Of a stretch of 64,000 nucleotides of DNA, positions 41,135 to 48,613 are shown piece after piece. The notes under the pieces are model-generated. The model was not told the origin of the DNA. It saw only the letters and a list, made by a program, of their open reading frames with translations, and made no database searches. Both the position numbers and the translations under genes were made by a program. The number at the start of each line of letters is the position of its first letter. The first letter of the stretch is position 1. The stretch is from JANQRA01 sp035550735 (GTDB taxonomy: Bacteria > Actinomycetota > Acidimicrobiia > Spongiisociales > ZC4RG35): NCBI GenBank assembly GCA_035550735.1, contig DASZOM010000042.1, forward strand, positions 18,465 to 82,464. The letters are read 5' to 3'.

Positions 41135-42887
41135 CGGGGCTGACTCCCAGCCGGTGCAGGGCCTGCTCCATGATCTGACTGAACACCGGTGCCGCGGCCA
41201 GGCCCCCGGTGCGATGGTCGTAGTCCGGACCGTCGACCAGCACCGCCACCACCACCTGCGGGTCGTCGATCGGGGCCATCCCCACGAAAGAGGCACGTGT
41301 CTCGTCGGTGTAGCGGCCGTCCTCGCCGAGCTTGTTGGCGGTCCCGGTCTTGCCCCCGACCCGATAGCCGTCGACTGCGCCGTTGCGCCCGGTCCCGTCC
41401 TCGACCACCGACGCCAACAGCTCACGCATCAACAACGCGGTCCCCGGGCTCACCACCTCACGGGTCTCTATGCCGGCCACCTCGGTTTCCCCTTCGGCAT
41501 CGACGGTGGAGCGGACGATGTGCGGGGTCGTCCAGACACCGTCGTTGCCGATGGCGGCGTAGGCGGCGGCCATCTGCAGTGGGGTTACCGCGACCGAGTA
41601 GCCGATCGCCGCCGATGCCCAGCAGGTCTGACAGCCGGCGTCGAAGCGGAGCAGGCCGGGTGATTCCACCGTGTAGTCGATGCCGGTCTCCTCTCCGAGG
41701 CCGAAGGCTTCTATGTAATCGACGAGTCTCTTTTGACCCAACGTCTCGGCGACCTTGATGGTGCCGACGTTGGACGATCTGGTGAAGATGTCGGCGACCG
41801 TCATGTCCATCGTGTCGTGCTCGTCGAAGTCGACGTAGCAGCCGTGGAGGTCATCGTCTCCTGAGCGGCAGGCGCCCTCGAGGAGCTCGAGCTCGTCGTC
41901 TATGTCCTCGAAGATCGAGCCGACGGTGACCTCGGCCTCCTCGAGCGCGGCGGCGAATGTGATCATCTTCTGGGTCGAGCCCGGCTCGTACATTCCGCGC
42001 ACCACGAAGTTGGAGAACAGCCGGCACTGATTGGGGTCGTCTGCGTCCTCACAGGAAGGGTCGAGGGTCTGACGGGTGGCGGGATCGAACACGGGTGCCC
42101 CCACCATGGCCAGCACCTCCCCCGTCTCCACTTCGAGGACGACCGCCCAGCAGGACTCGGCCGAAGTCCGCTCCACCGTGTCCAGGCACGCCTGCTGAGC
42201 CTGATACTGCAGTGGGAGGTCGATGGTCGTGGTCAGGTCGAGGCCGGGAACGGCGGGCACGATGTTGGTGTACCCCTGGGGAATCACGTACGGACCGGCC
42301 TTCTCGTACTCGGCATGCCCGGGGGTGCCCCGCAACACATCGTCGTACATCAACTCCAGCCCCTCCTGCCCGTCGCCGTCGATGTTGACGAACCCGGTGA
42401 CGTGTGATGCCACCGTCCCCGCCGGATAGACACGGGTCGGCTCCGGGTGTGCGAACACCCCGGCCAGGTTCTGGGCGAGGATCTGCTCGGCGAGGACCCC
42501 GTCGACCTGGCGCTCGATGTAGACGAAGTCCCGGTCGCTGGTGATCCGCTCGTAGAGGGTGTCGGAGTCGATCCCGAGCAGACCACCCACCTGTTGGGCG
42601 ACGTAGAGCGGCTCGGTGACCTGGTCGGGCACCGCGAACAGACTCTGCGACTCCACCGTCATGGCCAGCAGGTTCCCGTTGCGGTCATAGATCTTGCCCC
42701 GCTGCGGGGCCATCTCCCGGGTGACCAGCCTCTGGCTGAGACCCTCCTCGGCGAGCTCGGGAGCACGCACAACCTGGATCTCGAACAGCCTGTAACCCAT
42801 GCCGAGCCATGCGGCTACCACGAGCAGCCCGATGAGGGTCATCCGGGCGGAGCCGGAGAACAGCTTCTCAGGTGTGGGCACGGCCAC
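41118..42887 (-). CDS. ftsI: septal transpeptidase FtsI (class B PBP)
   Basis: Cross-links septal peptidoglycan, 589 aa. One membrane helix (about 17-36) is followed by the dimerisation domain (RGKIYDRNGNLLA). The transpeptidase domain has S304-T-Q-K307, S371-S-N373 and K513-T-G. Eight cysteines all lie in the extracytoplasmic part at 234, 246, 279, 288, 340, 350, 419 and 422, which suggests structural disulfides. GGAGAG lies 3 nt before the GTG used and 9 nt before a second GTG two codons in, so the start may be either. The PASTA domains found in some Gram-positive homologues are absent. Confidence 0.95.
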   Translation of the reverse strand: MAVPTPEKLFSGSARMTLIGLLVVAAWLGMGYRLFEIQVVRAPELAEEGLSQRLVTREMAPQRGKIYDRNGNLLAMTVESQSLFAVPDQVTEPLYVAQQVGGLLGIDSDTLYERITSDRDFVYIERQVDGVLAEQILAQNLAGVFAHPEPTRVYPAGTVASHVTGFVNIDGDGQEGLELMYDDVLRGTPGHAEYEKAGPYVIPQGYTNIVPAVPGLDLTTTIDLPLQYQAQQACLDTVERTSAESCWAVVLEVETGEVLAMVGAPVFDPATRQTLDPSCEDADDPNQCRLFSNFVVRGMYEPGSTQKMITFAAALEEAEVTVGSIFEDIDDELELLEGACRSGDDDLHGCYVDFDEHDTMDMTVADIFTRSSNVGTIKVAETLGQKRLVDYIEAFGLGEETGIDYTVESPGLLRFDAGCQTCWASAAIGYSVAVTPLQMAAAYAAIGNDGVWTTPHIVRSTVDAEGETEVAGIETREVVSPGTALLMRELLASVVEDGTGRNGAVDGYRVGGKTGTANKLGEDGRYTDETRASFVGMAPIDDPQVVVAVLVDGPDYDHRTGGLAAAPVFSQIMEQALHRLGVSPDGEPG

Positions 42888-42892
42888 CGACT

Positions 42893-42924
42893 CTCCGGCT
42901 GGGGATCCGGAGGGGCGGTGCCCC
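42893..42924. repeat. two small hairpins in the ftsL-ftsI gap
   Basis: CTCCGG/CCGGAG (42893-42898 and 42907-42912, 8-nt loop) and GGGGC/GCCCC (42912-42916 and 42920-42924, 3-nt loop) can form in the mRNA. The first would cover the GGAGAG ribosome-binding site of ftsI. This is one of the few non-overlapping joints in the cluster. Confidence 0.35.
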
Positions 42925-42959
42925 GCGCGTCATCCCGGTGCCAGCGCTTCCACGGGGAC

Positions 42960-43346
42960 TCATTGACTCGCTCCATCGCCGTCGCTCTCCGCCACGACCG
43001 GCGACGGGTCGTCCAGATTCACCAGCAGCTGATTGGTAGTCGTGGGGATGACGAGACCGAGCTCGTCGGCGAGGGGGGCGATCCTGGCCGGGTTCTCCAG
43101 CCGGGCGACCTCCAGTCTGAGCTGCTCGTTGAGCGCCGCCTGCTCGTCGATCGCCTTGTTCAGCTCGGCGAGGTCGAACGCAGAGCGGTCGAGGCTGGTC
43201 CGGGCGAAGCCGAGACCGAGGAAGGCCGCCACGGCGATGATCACCATGATCATCCACGGGGCGACGGACGGCTTGCGGAGACGCCGCCCCTTGAGGACCC
43301 GAAGCCCCTCCTCGACGCGGAGACGGCGAAGTGGGCGTGCGGTCAT
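42960..43346 (-). CDS. ftsL: FtsL-like septum protein
   Basis: A small bitopic divisome protein of 128 aa. A basic cytoplasmic tail (about 30 residues) precedes one membrane helix (APWMIMVIIAVAAFLGLGFA). A leucine-zipper-like coiled coil (LAELNKAIDEQAALNEQLRLEVARLE) and a C-terminal acidic tail follow. Sequence conservation in this family is low, so the assignment rests on topology and on its place between rsmH and ftsI. The start overlaps the rsmH stop as ATGA. Confidence 0.85.
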   Translation of the reverse strand: MTARPLRRLRVEEGLRVLKGRRLRKPSVAPWMIMVIIAVAAFLGLGFARTSLDRSAFDLAELNKAIDEQAALNEQLRLEVARLENPARIAPLADELGLVIPTTTNQLLVNLDDPSPVVAESDGDGASQ

Positions 43347-44278
43347 GACGCCACCTTCTCCACGGCGCGGAGGACGGCTGACCGGGAGCGCGGGTTGGCG
43401 GCCACCTCCTCTTCGGAGGCACGGATCGGCTTGCGGGTGAGGACCCGGACCTCGGAGGTGTTGCCACAACCGCAGACCGGCAGTTCGGGGGGGCAGGTGC
43501 ACCCTCGGGCCCGATCATTGAACTGCTGTTTGACGATCCGGTCCTCCAGCGAGTGATAGCAGAGGGCGACCACCCTTCCCCCCGGCCGGACCAGGTCGAT
43601 CGCCTTGTCTATCCCTGTCGCCACCGCGTCGAGCTCCCCATTCACTGCGATGCGGATGGCCTGAAAGGTGCGTCGGGCGGGATGACCCGCCCGACGCCGG
43701 GCCGCGGGCATCGCTTCTGCGATGACGGTGGACAGGGTGGCAGTGGAGTCGATGGGTCGGGCGGCGACGATGGCCTCTGCGATGCGGCGCGCCAGGGGCT
43801 CTTCGCCGTACCGGCGGATGATCCTCGTCAGATCCTCCACCGCCCAGGAGTTGACGACGTCATAGGCAGTCGTGGCGGCATCCGGCCCCATCCGCATGTC
43901 GAGCGGGCCCTCCTGGTGATACGAGAACCCACGTTCTGCGGCGTCGAGTTGATGCGACGAGACGCCGAAGTCGAAGAGGACACCGGACACTGGCTCCGTG
44001 GTGACCGTGGCGACGATCTCGTCGATGTCGGTGAAGTTGCCCTGGATCACGGTCGCGTCGAGCCCGGTGGCCGTGGCCACCGCCTCGGGGTCGCGATCCA
44101 TCGCAATGATCGTCACGTCGTCTCCAAACTCATCCAGCATCCGTCTCGTGTGGCCCCCGCCCCCGAAGGTGGCGTCGACCACCACACCGGGCATCACGGG
44201 CGCCATCAGCTCGACGACCTCATCCGCCAGGACCGGCCGGTGGTACCCGGCCACTCCGTTCCCTGGGTCCTGGTCCAT
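43343..44278 (-). CDS. rsmH: 16S rRNA (cytosine-1402-N4) methyltransferase
   Basis: SAM-dependent methyltransferase acting on 16S rRNA C1402, 311 aa. SAM motif is VVDATFGGGGHTRRMLDEF; FDFGVSSHQLDAAERGFSY and ALCYHSLEDRIVKQQF are diagnostic. The C-terminal CTCPPELPVCGCG cluster is also usual. The ATG has an ideal GGAGGG 6 nt upstream. The same ribosome-binding site and start codon form one arm of an 18-bp perfect inverted repeat. Confidence 0.96.
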   Translation of the reverse strand: MDQDPGNGVAGYHRPVLADEVVELMAPVMPGVVVDATFGGGGHTRRMLDEFGDDVTIIAMDRDPEAVATATGLDATVIQGNFTDIDEIVATVTTEPVSGVLFDFGVSSHQLDAAERGFSYHQEGPLDMRMGPDAATTAYDVVNSWAVEDLTRIIRRYGEEPLARRIAEAIVAARPIDSTATLSTVIAEAMPAARRRAGHPARRTFQAIRIAVNGELDAVATGIDKAIDLVRPGGRVVALCYHSLEDRIVKQQFNDRARGCTCPPELPVCGCGNTSEVRVLTRKPIRASEEEVAANPRSRSAVLRAVEKVAS

Positions 44279-44360
44279 TGCGAGCCCTCCGGGCGCTGGT
44301 ACCAACTAGAGGCGGGCGGAGTCAGGGGCCTTCCAATTGGTTCCGGAGGGCTCGCAATGG
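44275..44360. repeat. 18-bp perfect inverted repeat covering the rsmH start
   Basis: CCATTGCGAGCCCTCCGG (44275-44292) is exactly complementary to CCGGAGGGCTCGCAATGG (44343-44360), with a 50-nt loop. In the mraZ-rsmH mRNA the 3' arm contains the GGAGGG and ATG of rsmH, so the hairpin would hide the start site. There is no T-run, so it is not a terminator. Confidence 0.8.
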
Positions 44361-44382
44361 GCCCAAACCGCGTCTGGTTCCC

Positions 44383-44799
44383 TCAGTCCTCCTCTTCCAA
44401 GTAGCTCACGTCGCCGCTGGCGCGCTCGGTCAGGTAACGATCCTTCTCCCACAGCTCGATGTGGTCGTAGACGCCGAGCACGGCGATCTCGGTCGCCGGC
44501 TCGAGACCGGCGAATTCGCGGAGATCGGGTTTGACCAGGAGCCGGCCCGTCTTGTCCGGGGTCTGTAGGTCGGCACCGGCGAACAGGGTCCGGGAGAAGC
44601 GGCGTCCGCTCCGATCCTGGGGGCGGCGCTCGATCATCTGGGCGGCCTTCTTCTCGAAATCGTCTGCGGGGAAGAGGACGAGTTGACCGTCCTGTCCCTT
44701 GGTGATGACACACCCCGCTTCGAGACGACGGCGAAAACCGGAGGGCATGACCACCCGTCCCTTCCCGTCCAGGATGTGGAAGTAGTCACCGAGGAACAC
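44383..44799 (-). CDS. mraZ: transcriptional regulator MraZ
   Basis: AbrB-like DNA-binding protein that represses the division and cell-wall cluster, 138 aa. It has two SpoVT-AbrB-like repeats: FLGDYFHILDGKGRVVMPSGFR, split by a turn, and FAGADLQTPDKTGRLLVKPDLR, each with the DxxGR signature. The GTG giving MFLGDYFHILDGKGR matches the family start; earlier in-frame starts fall before the promoter. Its own promoter carries phased GTGGGN boxes, so autorepression is likely. Confidence 0.95.
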   Translation of the reverse strand: MFLGDYFHILDGKGRVVMPSGFRRRLEAGCVITKGQDGQLVLFPADDFEKKAAQMIERRPQDRSGRRFSRTLFAGADLQTPDKTGRLLVKPDLREFAGLEPATEIAVLGVYDHIELWEKDRYLTERASGDVSYLEEED

Positions 44800-44855
44800 T
44801 TCTGCTCGTTTCCGTCCGTCCTCACGTGTCCTTGCTCCCCTTCGATGGGGTGTCG

Positions 44856-44901
44856 CGCCACTATGGCCCACTTCGACCCACTTGTCAACCTTTTCTCCCA
44901 C
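44856..44901 (-). promoter_or_regulatory. mraZ: mraZ (dcw) promoter with phased MraZ boxes
   Basis: A perfect TTGACA (44883-44888) and CATAGT (44860-44865) are 17 nt apart. On the minus strand GTGGGA (44896-44901), GTGGGT (44876-44881), GTGGGC (44866-44871) and GTGGCG (44856-44861) lie on a strict 10-bp grid. They sit inside the spacer and on both sides of the promoter. MraZ in other bacteria binds repeated TGGGN boxes, so this is its operator. Confidence 0.85.
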
Positions 44902-44921
44902 CTGGTGATCAAGGGTGACAC

Positions 44922-45503
44922 GTCATGGCCTACCGGCGTCGATGTGAGCGCGCGACTAGAAAGGGTCCTCCCCCCGAGGAGGGGCTAGGTCAGGCCGACT
45001 CGGCCAGGAGATAGGGATGCCAGGACGGGTCCACCTGGAACCCGGTCGAGGCGTAGATCCAGGCGAACCGTCGTGGGGGCCCGGGTTGGGTGCGGAGACG
45101 AAGCCCACTCTCGGCGAGGGTGCGGGCTCCCTTGCGAACGTTGCACTGCCGGCAGCAGGCCACGACGTTCTCCCAGCTGTGGTCACCGCCCTTGGAGCGG
45201 GGCAGGATGTGGTCGAGCGACTCGGCGGGGCCACCGCAGTACTGGCAGGTATGGCCATCGCGGCCGAACACGGCGCGTCGGGTGACCGGCACCGCCCGGC
45301 GGTAGGGGACGCTCACATACTTCGTGAGCTTGACCACAGAAGGCAGCTCGATGGCACTCGACTCCGAGGACCAGATCTCATCCCGGCCCACCACCACGAT
45401 CGCCTTTTGATTGAGGACGAGCACCACCGCCCGCCTTTCGCTGACGACCGAAAGCGGCTCGTAACTCGCGTTCAGGACCAGGGCACGTGTCATGGCCTAC
45501 CGG
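44922..45503. repeat. 15-bp direct repeats flanking the HNH gene
   Basis: GTCATGGCCTACCGG occurs at 44922-44936 and again at 45489-45503, the latter overlapping the HNH start codon. The two copies bracket the whole gene at a distance of 567 bp. Confidence 0.6.
44990..45493 (-). CDS. HNH endonuclease family protein
   Basis: A 167-aa protein of the actinobacterial stand-alone HNH type. The N-terminal beta region begins ALVLNASYEPLSVV. The nuclease centre has CQYCG, LDHILPRSKGG with the catalytic His, WENVVACC, and a second CxxC in CRQCN, giving a zinc-stabilised HNH fold. The target is unknown; this family is widespread and chromosomal, so it is not necessarily mobile. It lies upstream of the mraZ promoter on the same strand. 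Confidence 0.9.
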   Translation of the reverse strand: MTRALVLNASYEPLSVVSERRAVVLVLNQKAIVVVGRDEIWSSESSAIELPSVVKLTKYVSVPYRRAVPVTRRAVFGRDGHTCQYCGGPAESLDHILPRSKGGDHSWENVVACCRQCNVRKGARTLAESGLRLRTQPGPPRRFAWIYASTGFQVDPSWHPYLLAESA

Positions 45504-45551
45504 ACAGAATCGTAATCGCGGTTGCGATTGGGTCGGAAGACCGCGATGGCG

Positions 45552-46115
45552 CTAGCTGGCTGCCAGACGAACGTCCGAAGCAGGGTCGTCCCCGAGGACG
45601 CCGGCCACCGCCCGGGAGAGGGCCCCGACCCAACCCTCGTCGATGTCGGCGACACCGACCAGCTGGTGCTCGGCGTCGACGGCCCTGATGACCAGCTTGC
45701 GATCCTCGCCGACCGACACCGAGACGATCTCGATGGGAACCCGGCCGATCACCTGGCACCAGGCATCGGCGAGGCCCTGCGTCACCGCCATGGGTGTCGC
45801 GGCCACCACCCGGAACGACTTCACCGACTTGGTGGCCGCCTCGATGCGGGCTCCACTCTTCATCGGTGTGATGACGATCTTCACTCCGTCACCGGTGGGA
45901 GCGGTGTGTGACTCGCGACCTGGCGTGACCATGGGCTCACGCTCGTGACGGACCCCGTAGGCGGCGAGGAGAGCGCGAAGCCTCTCCATCACCGCAACCT
46001 CGTCGGCACCCTCCTCGAGGCGGACATCGATGCCGCGTCCGAACCCTTCCAAGTCGATCACCACCGACGCTACGCCCGGTATCTCCTCGAGCCGGCTGGC
46101 CAGACTCGAAGTCAT
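45552..46115 (-). CDS. conserved-looking protein of unknown function
   Basis: A 187-aa soluble alpha/beta protein with no motif that I recognise. The N-terminal part (about 1-60) alternates short strands and helices (IPGVASVVIDLEGFGRGIDV). The middle contains VKIVITPMKSGARIEAATKS and the C-terminal part is acidic. The codon use resembles that of its neighbours. The ATG overlaps the stop of the next small gene upstream as ATGA, so the two are co-translated. Confidence 0.65.
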   Translation of the reverse strand: MTSSLASRLEEIPGVASVVIDLEGFGRGIDVRLEEGADEVAVMERLRALLAAYGVRHEREPMVTPGRESHTAPTGDGVKIVITPMKSGARIEAATKSVKSFRVVAATPMAVTQGLADAWCQVIGRVPIEIVSVSVGEDRKLVIRAVDAEHQLVGVADIDEGWVGALSRAVAGVLGDDPASDVRLAAS

Positions 46116-46357
46116 CCCCACCGCCCCCCTCTGCGCATGCTGCGCATCTCCCTACGCCAACGTAGATATTCAAGCACGTCTTGGACACGTGGGGTGGTCA
46201 ATTCGTCACCGTACGCGGTGACGAGACGCCAACGCAGATAGACACGGGATGGGAGCGGAAAACCCCTCCTCCGCATGCCCCCCCAGGCTCGCAATGCCTC
46301 GACGGCGAGCAGTGGCCGGCTCATCAGCGCGCGGATCGCCGCACTGCCGAAACCCAT
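46112..46357 (-). CDS. small basic protein, function unknown
   Basis: An 81-aa strongly basic protein with many Arg and Trp residues (RAWGGMRRRGFPLPSRVYLRWRL, split here by a turn, then EYLRWRREMRSMRRGG). GGGAGG lies 5-6 nt before the ATG. It is coupled by ATGA to the following unknown gene and is divergent from moxR. Nucleic-acid or membrane-surface binding is possible from charge alone. Confidence 0.6.
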   Translation of the reverse strand: MGFGSAAIRALMSRPLLAVEALRAWGGMRRRGFPLPSRVYLRWRLVTAYGDELTTPRVQDVLEYLRWRREMRSMRRGGRWG

Positions 46358-46454
46358 CACTGCCTCCCGAAGTCGTCCCTGATGCCTCGAGGACGAGTCT
46401 AGTGCCCACATCACGACATCATCGTTAGAGTTCCCCGCAGAAAACGGAGGTTTC

Positions 46455-47435
46455 TTGGCCGACGGGACAGCGGACACAATCGAGCGTTTCGGGGAGAGAT
46501 TCGACCGCATCGCGGCCAATGTCGAGACAGTCATCCAGGGCAAGCGTGAAGCGATCGAGCTCATGGTCCTGGCGCTGGTCTCGGAGGGTCACGTCCTCGT
46601 CGAGGACGTCCCCGGCGTCGGCAAGACCCAGCTCGCCAAGTCACTGGCCCGATCGATCGAGGGCCGGTTCAACCGGATCCAGTTCACTCCCGACCTTCTC
46701 CCCTCCGACGTGACCGGGGTCTCGGTGTGGGACCGCAACACCGCCGCCTTCGATTTCAAGCCGGGCCCGATCTTCGCCAATGTCGTGGTCGGCGACGAGA
46801 TCAATCGAGCGAGCCCGAAGACACAGTCGGCGCTGTTGGAGGCGATGGAGGAGCGTCAGGTGACCTCCGACGGGGTCACCCGCCCCCTCGATCTCCCCTT
46901 CATGGTCATCGCCACCCAGAACCCCCTCGAGCACGAGGGCACCTATCCCCTGCCCGAGGCCCAGCTCGACCGTTTCATGATGCGGGTCGTGGTCGGTTAC
47001 CCCAGCCGGGAGAAGGAGCTGGAGATCCTGGAGACGCACGGCGTGCGCTCCACGTTCCTCGACCTCGAGGCCGTCGTCACCCTCGACGAGGTGAACGAGA
47101 TGATCGACATCGCCCGCACGGTGTCGGTGTCACCGGCGGTCAAGAACTACATCGTCGACCTCATCGAGGGCACCCGCCTGCACCCAGACATCATGTTGGG
47201 TGCCTCGCCCAGGTCCGCCCTCTTCCTGCAGAGGATCGCCCGCAGCCGGGCCGCGTCACGAGGACGCGACTACATCACACCCGACGACATCAAGGATCTG
47301 GCCGGGCCCGTCCTCGAGCACAGGCTCACGCTGCGACCCGAGGCCCAGATGCGTGGTGAGACAATCGGCACCCTCATCGAGGACGTCATGGGGAGAGTCC
47401 GCGTCCCCGGCACCACGTCGCGGATCGCAACCTGA
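46455..47435 (+). CDS. MoxR-family AAA+ ATPase
   Basis: A 326-aa AAA+ chaperone-like ATPase. Walker A is EDVPGVGKTQLAKSLA, Walker B VVVGDEINRA, sensor 1 VIATQNPLEHEGTYPLPEAQ (split here), and the arginine finger is in LDRFMMR. MoxR proteins assist maturation of protein complexes, often with a DUF58/VWA partner, as here. The start is TTG with CGGAGG 6 nt upstream. It heads a three-gene unit with DUF58 and transglutaminase genes. Confidence 0.92.
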   Translation: MADGTADTIERFGERFDRIAANVETVIQGKREAIELMVLALVSEGHVLVEDVPGVGKTQLAKSLARSIEGRFNRIQFTPDLLPSDVTGVSVWDRNTAAFDFKPGPIFANVVVGDEINRASPKTQSALLEAMEERQVTSDGVTRPLDLPFMVIATQNPLEHEGTYPLPEAQLDRFMMRVVVGYPSREKELEILETHGVRSTFLDLEAVVTLDEVNEMIDIARTVSVSPAVKNYIVDLIEGTRLHPDIMLGASPRSALFLQRIARSRAASRGRDYITPDDIKDLAGPVLEHRLTLRPEAQMRGETIGTLIEDVMGRVRVPGTTSRIAT

Positions 47436-48613
47436 TGCCGACGACACGGGGCTGGGCCATGCTCGGCGCCGGTCTCGCCCTCGTCGTGCTCTGGTGGCTG
47501 CTCGGTGACGAGGAGCTTCTCCTCGCCGGGACCTTCTTCACCGTCGCACTCCTCGCAGCTGTCGCGTACGTACGTCTCTATCGGCCCGAGATCGGGCTGA
47601 GTCGCCGTCTGGGGGCGACAGCGGTGCACAACGGGGACACCATCCAGGTGACGTTGACCCTGCGCAACCCGGGTCGCCGCCCGGTGCGCAACCTCACCAT
47701 CGTCGACGAGGTCGACGGTCTCGGGGTGGCGAGCTTCGAGGTCGCCCGTCTCGACCCCGGGCAGTCGTTGAACGCCACCTATCGGGTCATGTGCCGGCCC
47801 CGGGGCATCTATCGGGTCGGCCCGGCTCGGGCCAGCGCCGCCGACCCGCTGGGATTTGCCGAGCTCCCCGCCCCGGAGGGCACGATCGACCAACTCGTGG
47901 TGTATCCGGCGACCGAGGTGCTGACCGGGTTCCCCTTGGTCCGGGGCCAGGACCCCTCGATGGCCGCTTCGCGACCCGAGCATGCCCAGCGCGGTGGTGA
48001 GGACTTCTACACGCTCCGTGAGTACCAGAGGGGCGACGACCTGCGCCGGGTGCACTGGCCCTCCTCCGCCAAGACGGACCAGCTCATGATTCGCCAGCTG
48101 GAGACGCCATGGCAGTCCCGGGCCCTGGTGCTGCTCGACGTCCGGGCGTCCGTCTACGAGTCGGCCGATGCATTCGAGACTGCGGTCTCGGGGGCGGCCA
48201 GTGTCGTCACCCATCTCGTCAGGTCCGGCTTCGACGCCGACCTCTGGGCGGGCGACCCCAATGCGATCGACGCCACCAGATACGGGGCGGCGATGGAGCG
48301 GCTGGCCCTGGTGCAGCCGATGCCCGACATCGACCTGCAGTCCGTCGCCACCCGGATCCGCCAGAAGGGCGGGGGTGGGGCGCTCGTCATCGTCACCGGG
48401 AGCGCCGACCGTTCGTTGATCGCAGTGAACCAGCTCCTGAGCCGGGACTACCCGACCACCGTGCTCCTCGGGGCTTCGAGCACGACGCCACAAACCCTCT
48501 CCGGCTTCCACCGGTTGGGTGTCACCACGGTCACCGTGGCCCCGGGCGAGCCCTGGGCGCCGCAATGGCTGCTGTCGATAGGAGAGGCGTGGGACGCCGC
48601 ATCGGCCAGCTAG
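47435..48613 (+). CDS. DUF58 domain membrane protein
   Basis: A 392-aa protein with two N-terminal membrane helices and a periplasmic beta region. The cytoplasmic DUF58/VWA-like part has the signature YTLREYQRGDDLRRVHWPSS followed by LVLLDVRASVYES, a partial metal-site motif. It is the usual partner of MoxR ATPases. The ATG shares one base with the moxR stop, so it is tightly coupled. Confidence 0.9.
   Translation: MPTTRGWAMLGAGLALVVLWWLLGDEELLLAGTFFTVALLAAVAYVRLYRPEIGLSRRLGATAVHNGDTIQVTLTLRNPGRRPVRNLTIVDEVDGLGVASFEVARLDPGQSLNATYRVMCRPRGIYRVGPARASAADPLGFAELPAPEGTIDQLVVYPATEVLTGFPLVRGQDPSMAASRPEHAQRGGEDFYTLREYQRGDDLRRVHWPSSAKTDQLMIRQLETPWQSRALVLLDVRASVYESADAFETAVSGAASVVTHLVRSGFDADLWAGDPNAIDATRYGAAMERLALVQPMPDIDLQSVATRIRQKGGGGALVIVTGSADRSLIAVNQLLSRDYPTTVLLGASSTTPQTLSGFHRLGVTTVTVAPGEPWAPQWLLSIGEAWDAASAS

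Noticed and set aside
44275..44360. Reading the rsmH inverted repeat as a transcription terminator
   Set aside because: There is a 50-nt loop and no T-run on either strand, and the downstream arm holds a functional ribosome site. A terminator here would cut off the essential division genes.
44960..44985. Possible intrinsic terminator after the HNH gene
   Set aside because: CCTCC/GGAGG gives only a 5-bp stem with a weak TTT after CCC. It is too poor to call.
44990..45493. HNH gene as part of a restriction or defence island
   Set aside because: No methyltransferase, helicase or other defence gene is present. The neighbours are housekeeping genes and the family is widely chromosomal.
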